This document shows positions 19,801 to 25,881 of a stretch of 30,007 nt of DNA, in pieces. Made by a program: the position numbers and the translations under genes. The notes below the pieces were generated by a model. That model did no database searches. It saw only the letters and a list, made by a program, of their open reading frames with translations, and was not told the DNA's origin. Within the stretch, counting starts at the first letter, position 1, and each line of letters opens with the position of its first letter. The DNA is from a virus, in the IMG/VR virus record IMGVR_UViG_3300030085_003019, positions 1,508 to 31,514 of that record; one strand, written 5' to 3'.

Positions 19801-21962
19801 GTGCTTGGATTTCTAGAATGGGCGAAGAAGATGTCACTGGAACTCTGACTGATGAAAATGCTACTAGACAAGTAATTTCTCAACAACCTCTGTTGGGTTC
19901 TTTATTCAAGTCTCAAAACGGTTCTACGTGGGATGCAAGTCAGTTTGAAGATCTTAAATTTACCATGTACAGAGCTCAGTTTACAACTGGGACAACTGCT
20001 AATGCATCGTTCTACAACCCTGACATGGGTCTTACAAATGGTGGTGTTACAAAACTTGGTCCAAATCCAGTTCAAACTATTAGTAGAAAAACTACTGTTG
20101 GACTTGGTGCTACTTTAACTTCCGCAATGGAAGCAGTTGTTATTGATGGTGTTAACATTTCTCAGGTTAACAACACAACTGCAACTGGTGTTATTATCGA
20201 TACCCTTGGTTCTATTGGTATTGGTGCTTCTGTCGATATTATTAATGCTGGTATCGGATACACTCCATCTGCTGGTTTTGCAACCTACACTGCAAATCTT
20301 ACTACTTTCTCTGGTTCTGGATCTGGCGCAATCGCTAGTGTCACTGTTAGCAGTGGGGGTATCACATCATGCTTTATCACCAATGGTGGTACAGGATATG
20401 CAGTTGGTGACGAACTTGGTATTAGCACCTTGGGTAGCACCACTCTTGGTAGAAATGCAAGATTTAGTGTTGGTATTATTTCCGCGATCAATGCTCTTGT
20501 TCTTGATGGAGTTCAGGGTCAATTTGTTACCGGAACTGCTGGAACAATGACTTATGTTGTTCAAGAAACTGGTGCTGTTGGAATTCTTACAGGAGTTTTT
20601 GCTGACAGTGCGTCTGATAATACAGACTCTGATGGTTTACATTTGAATATCAGACATAGAAATCATGCCATGTATTCTGGTGTAAATGGTGTTAGTATTT
20701 CTAATGTAAAACCAGACATGAGACCTACAACTCTCAGTGCTGATATTGAAGCAACTGCTACTGGTAATATTGGACTTGCAAATACGTCTAAATTTGAAAC
20801 CTTTGAAAATGTGGGTGTTGGAACCACAAACCCAGGATATGCAGTTATTGGAAACGAACTTATTTCTTATACAGGCATTACTGGCAATGCTTTATCTGGA
20901 ATCACCAGAAATATTGACAGTAAAGGAACCTTCGCACATAACGCAGGTGACTTAATTTCTAAGTATGAATTGAATGGAGTCTCTCTTAGAAGGATCAACA
21001 GAGATCATACTCTTAGCGATGCAACCGTTGGAAATGCAAGAAAACTTGATTCTTACGCAATCAAGATTGATATGTCTTCCAATGGCATTGATCGATCTGT
21101 CAACACTTCATTCCCCAAACTTGGATTCAACTCTCCCAAGAAAGTTGGTGGTGATAATGTAACCGGTGGAAACAACATTCAGTTTGAGACTATCACTCCA
21201 AATGTTCAGAACCTCACTCTGACTGGTACGACCTTAAATGCAAGTATCAGAACAGTTAGTGCGACTAGTGTTGATGGTGGTGAGCAATCATTCTCTGATC
21301 AAGGTTACGAACCAGTAACTCTCAATGAACCAAACGAACTTGACAGTCCAAGAATGATTGCATCTAAGAATAATGAAAATGTTATTTTAAGTGATCTCCC
21401 CGGAAATAAATCTTTCACTCTTGATCTTGAATTCTTCTCAGACAATTCCTTTGTTTCTCCTCTGGTTGACCTTGATAGAGTTCAAGCTATCCTTACTTCA
21501 AATAGAGTGAATTCACCAGTATCCGACTTCTCACAAGATAGAAGAGTCACCGTCACTGGTGAGGATCCTAATGGTGCGATCTACATCACTAAGAAAGTTG
21601 ATCTTGCAAATCCAGCAAACTCTATCAAAGTTCTTCTGGATGCATATAGAGATCAAACTGCTGATATCAGAGTTCTGTATAAGATCTTTACCGATGATAG
21701 CAGCATTGATTCTGTACCATACAACTTGTTCCCAGGTTACAATAATCTTGATGATCTTGGTAATGTTATTGATGTTGCGAACAATGATGGTAGATCAAAT
21801 GTACTGGTCACACCTAGTGACCCAGGACAATTCAAGGAATATGAATTCTTCGTTGATGATCTTCCAGAATTTACTGGTTTCCAATTGAAGATTGTTATGA
21901 CTGGAACAAATCAAGCAAAACCACCTCGTATCAAGAATCTCCGTACTATCGCTGTAAGATAA
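13860..21962 (+). CDS. Giant DUF4815-type baseplate/tail virion protein with Arg/Gly-rich insert
   Basis: The 2700-residue protein starts like DUF4815 proteins (NVTPYYDDFDPASNFHRVLF, then KPGTPVQARELTGLQSILQN), a family of phage tail or baseplate proteins. Later landmarks are a predicted helical stretch with DIGDLDNRITNLEYYTALSL (about 1131-1150); MRSRNIEFKGTRLRPRTQVF (about 1412-1431); a basic Gly/Arg/Ser-rich insert (about 1735-1880); a conserved beta domain from RDPLAQSFFV (1881) through YLKGNTEYAFVLLAD; two GxGY units (about 2124-2192); an NELISYTG...H module (about 2298-2370); and a C-terminal YITKKVDLANPANSIKVLLD...ADIRVLYKIF domain. It occupies the place of T4 genes 9-12 and wac, so a role in the outer baseplate or fibre attachment is inferred. 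The ATG is 4 bases after the gp8 stop, with AGAAG just upstream. The gene ends in a TAATG overlap with the next one. Confidence 0.9.
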   Translation: MPQETNLNVTPYYDDFDPASNFHRVLFKPGTPVQARELTGLQSILQNQIEKFGTHFFKEGAKVIPGQLSYQDLFTGICIDSDFAGLPVSLYVDQLVGKKFRGQDSGIEARVDFVLRANDSELNLDTLYFTITKSGSDLSTGDFVEGEDLILLDSLSYGNTVISANQGFARAVSTDCNITGSAANIQEGVYFLRGNFVTVSPQTILLQQYQSMPTVKVGLSVIEEIINSDEDPSLNDNAQGYSNYSAPGADRLKITALLTSKLISDNDDPDFVELMRIQDGELETFVKNTDYNFIKAEFARRTHDESGDYYIQPFGLSIKNTLNNYLGNDGLYNEGELTYQANTPSDNLMEYVISSGKAYVRGFEVEKQTDTVIDIDKPRTTRQVFQEAVPLSVGPKLTINNLHGSPVVGFGTTIAAILRDERVGVGSTVAAGSAIGECRIYDYNLESQVFKGPESEYTLRLFDISPYTKLEITQPFTSLRAGAFLSGQYSGASGFVVDDASGSSTFSLRQVRGSFHKGEKIAVDGINYNTTVAITTNYDISKTKSIYQGTTVGIQTFNADLKLTTKRKFGTPFTISGRGGSSADTLPAGFSTITAEQGTFVGIVTTNDLVRFISTDSAISDPVVLRVHSINNTASEMTLAGIQTVSNVFEGAPPQNVQQITDLEVVSGDLINVEDNTFFTTLGVENIDNVDLGTANIVIKRVFTNVSSASSTLTLETAPANEAYLPFDEERYHVAYSDGTIQPLTEDMVTLATNAKTVTIAGLDREEETNIRVFATLNKNRVREKLKRLNNVSSVLVTRSSDASSGIGTTTLNDGLTYSNVYGTRVQDKEISLNKPDVLRVLGIFESDDQNDPNLPTVTLTTMSGPNQTTSDFIIGEKLIGEDSKAVARVVSAVSGTVLEVVYLNNKVFTLSERLSGKTSSVGAIVADIGQADKNVTEDYSLDNGQRNSFYDYGRIVRKKGRENANRKLRVIFQNYAVDASDTGDIFTSESYDNELYSNDIPSFEGVRNTDILDIRPRVSDYSTSSTTSPFDFASRNFTGSGQSVPNILVSDENIVINYEYYLGRIDRVFLDAFGKFNVVNGVPAVNPQLPPALDDNLEVATIKLPPYMFSIDSASIKRVEHKRYTMKDIGDLDNRITNLEYYTALSLLEKETEALTIQDAKGLDRFKSGFFVDNFKTHQIQDQSNEDFDCSIDTYNGELRPPHYTTAIDLVLATAAVTGIGASLPDTLDNRFNTQLTDPNLRKTGDVITLNYADLVFMQNLFASRVESVNPFLVTNWTGRLHLYPSSDNWADQKVIKTAEFDVNGPDFVASTQKLGIEEAKGFAEIEWGSWVDSIIGRETRTADNTVVTSTTKQLNATDDIKTTTTQVVRTTSDVQLHKQVRDGVAIRTSPHIEKKTVGSRVLNRSVITHMRSRNIEFKGTRLRPRTQVFPILDNVNMIDFTAPKLLEVAMTSGTFEVGETVVGTMSRAESGINPTPDESTPTFKFRLAEANHKTGPFDDPTATYDLNPYNNDETLPDDYSSVSSVLNVDTTSLASKVNGDFFGYPRRGMILKGLTSGAQATVDDIRLVTDEVGFVVGCIFVPDPSKATNPRFLTGSKIVKLTSIPNTNFVSSLNQTSAETTFQASGLLEFTEETVLSVRSTALHQSIFQETTNSETILGSSDAVISEVSEDTILRNVRQRPSANCDARYVAYTVAINNGYSSYTAYARAVDDYGKGLIYNTAVLLTRPGAPTECGGSGGGRSPRRSPSRRRGGGRRRRYRGRGRIQSRRGGRIWNFDGAGRLIATRNLSRTRTLYTSRRNSGRSGRSYARKGVTRHGPTGRGGGRSRGGGGGGRRSGGGGGRSGGGGRTWNFDRSGNLIPTGQLGNTRTASTRRCKSGRDPLAQSFFVNSADGMFVTAIEAYFQVKDTTLPVTMQIRTMRDGTPTTTILPFGEVDLMPSQVNISDDASVATKFTFPSPVYLKGNTEYAFVLLADTPEYGAWISRMGEEDVTGTLTDENATRQVISQQPLLGSLFKSQNGSTWDASQFEDLKFTMYRAQFTTGTTANASFYNPDMGLTNGGVTKLGPNPVQTISRKTTVGLGATLTSAMEAVVIDGVNISQVNNTTATGVIIDTLGSIGIGASVDIINAGIGYTPSAGFATYTANLTTFSGSGSGAIASVTVSSGGITSCFITNGGTGYAVGDELGISTLGSTTLGRNARFSVGIISAINALVLDGVQGQFVTGTAGTMTYVVQETGAVGILTGVFADSASDNTDSDGLHLNIRHRNHAMYSGVNGVSISNVKPDMRPTTLSADIEATATGNIGLANTSKFETFENVGVGTTNPGYAVIGNELISYTGITGNALSGITRNIDSKGTFAHNAGDLISKYELNGVSLRRINRDHTLSDATVGNARKLDSYAIKIDMSSNGIDRSVNTSFPKLGFNSPKKVGGDNVTGGNNIQFETITPNVQNLTLTGTTLNASIRTVSATSVDGGEQSFSDQGYEPVTLNEPNELDSPRMIASKNNENVILSDLPGNKSFTLDLEFFSDNSFVSPLVDLDRVQAILTSNRVNSPVSDFSQDRRVTVTGEDPNGAIYITKKVDLANPANSIKVLLDAYRDQTADIRVLYKIFTDDSSIDSVPYNLFPGYNNLDDLGNVIDVANNDGRSNVLVTPSDPGQFKEYEFFVDDLPEFTGFQLKIVMTGTNQAKPPRIKNLRTIAVR
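19061..19500 (+). repeat. Arg/Gly/Ser-rich low-complexity insert with duplicated WNFD unit
   Basis: About 145 residues are rich in Gly, Arg and Ser (RSPRRSPSRRR, GRRRRYRGRGR, GRSRGGGGGGRRSGGGGG). Inside are two copies of a unit reading GR-x-WNFD-x-x-G-x-LI-x-T-x-x-L-x-x-TRT, with the tryptophans at residues 1776 and 1852. One cysteine lies near each end (ECGG and RRCKSG). The DNA is locally G-rich with GGC/GGT runs, unlike the AT-rich surroundings. It sits between two conserved halves of the protein, so it is probably an exposed linker or insert. Confidence 0.85.
20229..20436 (+). repeat. GxGY-type beta repeat pair in the DUF4815 protein
   Basis: Two units, VDIINAGIGYTPSAGFATY with GSGAIASVTV and CFITNGGTGYAVGDELGI. 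Same pattern as units in the giant tail protein, gp8 and gp14. Confidence 0.7.
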
Positions 21963-22174
21963 TGAAAGTTGAAGGGCATCCCAATCTTGAAAGGGATATG
22001 ACAACAGGCGCTGTGGTGAACACAAACCACAACGCCTATCAAAATTATCTCATGAAGAAAAATCGTCAAGATAAAGAACATCAAGAGATTCGTGACATGA
22101 AAGATGACATAAATTCTTTAAAGGATGATATGTCAACCATTAAAGATCTTCTCCTCAAACTCGCAGAAAAATAA
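21962..22174 (+). CDS. Small coiled-coil protein between the DUF4815 gene and the neck genes
   Basis: The protein has 70 residues. The first 30 are polar and may be extended (MKVEGHPNLERDMTTGAVVN). The last 35 form a heptad-like coiled coil with hydrophobic residues at I-M-I-L-M-I-L-L spacing (EIRDMKDDINSLKDDMSTIK). It is joined to the gene before and the gene after by single-base TAATG overlaps, so it is almost certainly translated by coupling. Small proteins of this shape occur at this position in related cyanophages, but I know no function. A minor virion or assembly protein that oligomerises through the coil is an inference. Confidence 0.75.
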   Translation: MKVEGHPNLERDMTTGAVVNTNHNAYQNYLMKKNRQDKEHQEIRDMKDDINSLKDDMSTIKDLLLKLAEK

Positions 22175-22548
22175 TGGACGCTAGTTTTACCTTCGATACC
22201 AATTCTGGTGTTGGACAAGTAGTAAATCAAACAATTAACACTGGTGCAAATTTTATTGCCGACTACGCTGTAACAACAACTAGTGGAGCAGCATTTAATT
22301 TTAGTGGGTACAGTTTTGCTGGAAACTTGACCAAATCAGTGAGTATAGGTTCATCGATGTATGCATTGAGAACATTTTCAATTAGTGAATCTTCTGGCAC
22401 CGTCACTTTATCATTATCTTCTGCTAACACGATAGGTTTGAAAGAGGGTAGATATAAATATGATGTCCTTGCAAAAACAGGTTCAACTACTTATAGGCTT
22501 GTTGAAGGCGATGTAATGGTAAGATCAGGAGTTACTTCTTCTGTCTAA
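22174..22548 (+). CDS. Small beta-sandwich virion protein (BppU N-terminal-like)
   Basis: The 124-residue protein is predicted to be all beta. The pattern is a strand (GANFIADYAVTTTSGAAFNF), then FSGYSFAGNLTKS, then a strand rich in Ser/Thr (SGTVTLSLSSANTIGL), then KEGRYKYDVLAKTGSTTYRL and a closing VEGDVMVRSGVTSSV. This order, especially G-Y-x-x-x-x-x-I/L-x-K, L-S-L-S and G-x-Y-x-Y-D-V, resembles small phage tail domains such as the BppU N-terminal domain. That relation is by pattern only. The start overlaps the preceding stop (TAATG) and the stop lies inside the late promoter motif of gp13. Confidence 0.7.
   Translation: MDASFTFDTNSGVGQVVNQTINTGANFIADYAVTTTSGAAFNFSGYSFAGNLTKSVSIGSSMYALRTFSISESSGTVTLSLSSANTIGLKEGRYKYDVLAKTGSTTYRLVEGDVMVRSGVTSSV
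22453..22460 (+). promoter_or_regulatory. Possible internal late promoter TATAAATA
   Basis: This is an exact copy of the T4 late promoter consensus, within the coding sequence of the small beta protein and about 110 bases upstream of gp13. It encodes RYKYD, so it may simply be coding sequence. Such AT-rich octamers also arise by chance. Confidence 0.25.
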
Positions 22549-22551
22549 ATA
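22544..22551 (+). promoter_or_regulatory. Late promoter motif TCTAAATA before gp13
   Basis: TCTAAATA is a variant of the late -10 element. The upstream stop codon TAA (22546-22548) forms its core. It is followed by a strong Shine-Dalgarno sequence (AGGAGGA, 22556-22562) 8 bases before the gp13 ATG, the clearest ribosome site in the window. Confidence 0.6.
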
Positions 22552-22570
22552 ACATAGGAGGACTCCAAAT

Positions 22571-23410
22571 ATGTCGAAGCCATCAAATCGTCAAGGTCTC
22601 ATCGATTATTGCCTCAGGCAACTCGGTGCTCCTGTTCTGGAAATCAATATTGCAGATGAGCAGATCGATGATCTGGTAGATGATGCTATTCAATATTTTC
22701 AAGAAAGACACTATGATGGTGTCATACAAGTTCCACTGAAATATAAAATCACTCAGGATGATATTGATAGAGGCAAAGCACCTGCTGGTGGAACGTCTGG
22801 TATTGTAACCAAAACTGTAACCAAGACTGTTGGCAGTACAAGTTCTTTTGACTATCTAGAAAATTCAAATTATATTCCTCTGCCCGATTCAATTATTGGA
22901 GTCAATAAAATTTACAGATTCCCTGGCACTCAAACGATGTCAACGGGAATGTTTAACGTCAAGTATCAATTGTTGATGAATGACGTTTATCATTTTGGAT
23001 CACTGGAATTGCTCACGTATTCCATGGTCAAGAGTAAGTTAGAAGATATCGACTTCTTACTGAATCCTCTCAAACAATTACGATTCAATATCCGAGAACA
23101 AAAACTCTATATCGATTGTGATTGGGGAGACTTTGCCGTTGATGATTATATTATTATTGATTGTTGGAGAGCCATGGATCCCAATGATACACCGGGTGTA
23201 TTCAACGATAGATTCATTAAGAAGTATTTGACTGCTACGATGAAGAAGCAGTGGGGTATGAATCTAATTAAGTTCCAAGGGGTAAAACTTCCTGGTGGAG
23301 TTGAGCTTAATGGTAGACAGATTTATGACGATGCAATGCAAGAGTTGAAAGACATTAATGATCAGATGCTCTCCACTTACGAAATTCCTCCTCTTGATCT
23401 TATCGGATAA
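22571..23410 (+). CDS. 13: Neck protein gp13 (head completion)
   Basis: This is the homologue of T4 gp13, which with gp14 forms the neck that seals the filled head and accepts the tail. It is 279 residues against 309 in T4. Family signs are an N-terminal RQGLIDYCLRQLGAPVLEIN, an acidic helix (ADEQIDDLVDDAIQYFQERH), a central NDVYHFGSLELLTYSM, and a C-terminal part with FNDRFIKKYLTATMKKQWG. The start is fixed by AGGAGGA. The stop overlaps the gp14 start (TAATG), as expected for two proteins made together. Confidence 0.95.
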   Translation: MSKPSNRQGLIDYCLRQLGAPVLEINIADEQIDDLVDDAIQYFQERHYDGVIQVPLKYKITQDDIDRGKAPAGGTSGIVTKTVTKTVGSTSSFDYLENSNYIPLPDSIIGVNKIYRFPGTQTMSTGMFNVKYQLLMNDVYHFGSLELLTYSMVKSKLEDIDFLLNPLKQLRFNIREQKLYIDCDWGDFAVDDYIIIDCWRAMDPNDTPGVFNDRFIKKYLTATMKKQWGMNLIKFQGVKLPGGVELNGRQIYDDAMQELKDINDQMLSTYEIPPLDLIG

Positions 23411-23709
23411 TGGCACTTAATCCTTACTTCACTCAGGGCACACGCGGTGAGCAAGGTCTAGTCCAAGACCTGATCAACGAACAACTTCGTATGTATGGAG
23501 TTGATGTACACTATATTCCTAGAAAGTACGTCACTCAAAATACTGTCATTAGAGAAGTAATTCAATCTAAATTTGATGATGCATATCCTATCGAAGCATA
23601 TGTGAAGTCAGATGCCTATGAAGGTACTGGCATCATGCTGTCCAAGTTTGGTGTGCAGCAGCAAGATGATGTCACTCTCATTATTTCAAGAGAGAGGTGG
23701 GAGACTTAA
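23410..23709 (+). pseudogene. 14: Neck protein gp14, N-terminal fragment (frame-split gene)
   Basis: The 99 residues match the N-terminal part of T4-like gp14: MALNPYFTQGTRGEQGLVQD, LRMYGVDVHYIPRKYV, an alpha/beta stretch, and SKFGVQQQDDVTLIISRERW (T4 has SNFGMQVQDEVTLSINPGLF). The frame then ends at TAA 23707-23709. The rest of gp14 continues in the -1 frame from about 23697. Between these two points T4 gp14 has about 11 further residues (KHQVNGKEPKE) before GDLIYFP, and these are missing here. A short deletion that shifts the frame therefore explains the split better than a single-base error. It may still be translated as a separate chain, coupled to gp13 by TAATG. Confidence 0.85.
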
Positions 23710-25856
23710 TTTATTTCCCACTTGATGATAGATTATATGAAATCAAGTTTGTAGAATACGCTGATCCTTTCTATCAGTTACAAGATCTTTACACGTATGA
23801 GTTACGATGTGAGGTCTTCCGTTATGAAGATGAAGTCATCGATACTGGTGTTGATGACATTGATGATAGCATGAAAGATGCTGGATACGCAGAAACGCTT
23901 ACTCTTCTTGGAATTGGAACAACGGCAACTGTGTCCACAACAGTTGTTAATGGTGCATTAAAGTTTATCAGTCTTACTAATAAAGGTCAAGGTTACACAT
24001 CAACACCCACAGTAGCAATCTCTTCTGCACCTTCTGGTGGTATTCAGGCAACTGCGGTTGCAATCATGACATCCAGACCAGGATTTTCAACTGCATCATC
24101 TGTCGATAGAGTATTGATGATTAATCCTGGTGCTGGATATACAGTCCCACCAACGATTGTTTTTGTTGGCGGCGGCGGATCTGGTGCAATTGCTACTGTT
24201 GGTTTAGCAACAACGGGTGCAATTGGAATTATCACAGTTTCTAATGGTGGTGGTGGATACACAACGCCGCCAACTGTAACCATTGATACTCCAACTCATG
24301 TAGGAGCAGCTGCTACGGCAATCATTGATCATCCAATTGGTGCTGGTGTTAGTGTTCTTTCTGCTCCTATAAGTATTGGCGCTGCAAACTTCTTATTCCC
24401 AGGTGGAACCACTGGTGGTAGATTTTATTCTAGAACACCACAGGTTACTTTTGCACTTCCAACTGGCAATTCAAATACTGCCACTGCCACCGCAACAATG
24501 GGAGATTTTGATTCAACAGGTGGCACAGTTGCAAGTATTGCAATTAATGATGAGGGTAAATTCTATGATCAAGCAAATCCTCCAACGGTAACAATAAGTG
24601 GTCCTGGTTCTAGTAGAGCAACAGCTACAATTGGTCTTTCTGGAACCTCTATCAATCCAAACTCAGTTGCATTTACAACAACGGGTAGGGCATACTCTTC
24701 TGCTCCAACAGTAACTATTGGTCTTGGAACTGGTGATAGCACGGGTCAGACAGCGATTGGTATTGCAACGATTAATATCGCTGGTGTAGTCACTGCGGTA
24801 TCTTTTAATGAATCTGATTCATGGGCAGTTGGTACAGGAGCAACAATCGGATTTGGATACACTGTCACTCCAACAATTACATTTGGTTCTCCAAGTCCAG
24901 TAACCGCAACAGCAACACCAACTGTTTCTGTCGCAGGAACAATTTCTGCCATTAGTATTGGAAATAGTGGATTTGGTTATGCACCAGGAACGACAGCCAC
25001 GGTTACCATTTCTGCCCCTGGTGGTGCCAATGAAGCATTTAGAGCACTTGGCGTTGCGACGATGAGATTTGATTCTGTCAAGACAGAAGGAACCATCGGT
25101 ATTGGATCTACGTTTATTACAGGAATTACTACAACAGGTATTCTTCTTGGAGATAGAGTCAGATTGCAATATGACTATGATAATGTGGTTACTAACTATA
25201 TTCCAGATGGAACTCATGTAACACAGATTGATTCTAATATTGTTTACATGTCTGCCGCTGCAACTAATACTGGCATCGGTACAACATCAATTGAATTTGG
25301 AATTAATGGATGCGGTATTGTGACTGGTATTGCAGTCACGTTTGGTGGAGGTGGATATATTGAACCTCCGATAATTTCTATTGCAAACAGTGCTGCTGAT
25401 AAAAATTATTCAAGTCTTGAAGTTGGTGTAAATACTGCAACAGCGGAGGCAATTCTAAATTCTTCGGGTGAAGTATCTGTTATTAGAATAACCGACTCTG
25501 GTGCTAAGTATACTCTTGGTACAAATAATCTACCACCTCAGATATCATTCTCCTCACCTTCTTTGGTTGGAACAGGAACTTATATCTATAATGAAATTGT
25601 AACAGGTGGAACTTCTGGAACAACTGCGAGAGTGAAAGATTGGGATGAATCAACTAAGCAACTTAAAGTTTCTATTGCAGCAGGAACCTTTACATATGGC
25701 GAGACTATTACTGGATCAGATTCTGGTGCGGTTTACACATTACAGAAAACTGACACTGATGATCTTATCGATCCATATGCAGATAATGACACCATTCAAA
25801 GCGAAGCAGATGGTATCTTAGACTTTACTCAGAAGAATCCTTTCGGAGAAGTCTAA
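23697..25856 (+). CDS. 14: Neck protein gp14, C-terminal fragment with long beta-repeat extension
   Basis: The frame opens with a possible GTG and reads GDLIYFPLDDRLYEIKFVEY then DPFYQLQDLYTYELR, matching T4 gp14 [20 protein letters not shown]...DPFYQLGQ, so it begins in mid-gp14. After about 65 residues comes a 500-residue region with about ten GxGY-type beta units, then a GTTARVKDWDESTKQLKVS block. The end is acidic, with DFTQKNPFGEV recalling the end of gp14 proteins. T4 gp14 has 256 residues in total, so the extension more than doubles the protein. GAGAGAG lies just before the GTG, but too close to be a normal ribosome site. The real start may not exist; see the finding on the split. Confidence 0.85.
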   Translation: MGDLIYFPLDDRLYEIKFVEYADPFYQLQDLYTYELRCEVFRYEDEVIDTGVDDIDDSMKDAGYAETLTLLGIGTTATVSTTVVNGALKFISLTNKGQGYTSTPTVAISSAPSGGIQATAVAIMTSRPGFSTASSVDRVLMINPGAGYTVPPTIVFVGGGGSGAIATVGLATTGAIGIITVSNGGGGYTTPPTVTIDTPTHVGAAATAIIDHPIGAGVSVLSAPISIGAANFLFPGGTTGGRFYSRTPQVTFALPTGNSNTATATATMGDFDSTGGTVASIAINDEGKFYDQANPPTVTISGPGSSRATATIGLSGTSINPNSVAFTTTGRAYSSAPTVTIGLGTGDSTGQTAIGIATINIAGVVTAVSFNESDSWAVGTGATIGFGYTVTPTITFGSPSPVTATATPTVSVAGTISAISIGNSGFGYAPGTTATVTISAPGGANEAFRALGVATMRFDSVKTEGTIGIGSTFITGITTTGILLGDRVRLQYDYDNVVTNYIPDGTHVTQIDSNIVYMSAAATNTGIGTTSIEFGINGCGIVTGIAVTFGGGGYIEPPIISIANSAADKNYSSLEVGVNTATAEAILNSSGEVSVIRITDSGAKYTLGTNNLPPQISFSSPSLVGTGTYIYNEIVTGGTSGTTARVKDWDESTKQLKVSIAAGTFTYGETITGSDSGAVYTLQKTDTDDLIDPYADNDTIQSEADGILDFTQKNPFGEV
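23928..25560 (+). repeat. Long array of GxGY-type beta repeats in the gp14 extension
   Basis: About ten degenerate units of 40-60 residues, with cores KGQGYTSTPTVAI, PGAGYTVPPTIVF, GGGGYTTPPTVTI, GRFYSRTPQVTF, GKFYDQANPPTVTI, GRAYSSAPTVTI, FGYTVTPTITF, FGYAPGTTATVTI, GGGGYIEPPIISI and GAKYTLGTNNLPPQISF. Most are followed by an alternating A-T-A strand. They look like successive rungs or blades of a beta structure. It is the longest array of this unit in the window. Confidence 0.85.
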
Positions 25857-25859
25857 ATA
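25852..25859 (+). promoter_or_regulatory. Late promoter motif TCTAAATA before gp15
   Basis: It is identical to the motif before gp13 and again contains the upstream stop codon (TAA, 25854-25856). The gp15 ATG lies 22 bases past its end. No strong Shine-Dalgarno sequence is visible (GGGCGAAA is the best purine run). Confidence 0.6.
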
Positions 25860-25881
25860 ACTACACTAGACTTGGGCGAAA

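Noticed and set aside
20137-20550. Plus-strand 137-codon frame rich in Leu and Val inside the DUF4815 gene
   Set aside because: It is the shifted reading of the Gly/Thr-rich repeat codons (GGT/ACT read as VAL/LEU), with no ribosome site; a shadow.
23670-23709. Programmed -1 ribosomal frameshift joining the two gp14 frames
   Set aside because: The overlap of the two open frames (TTATTTCAAGAGAGAGGTGG region) has no X-XXY-YYZ slippery heptamer and no evident downstream pseudoknot. The joined product would also still lack the residues found in T4 gp14 between RERW and GDLIYFP. A deletion explains more.
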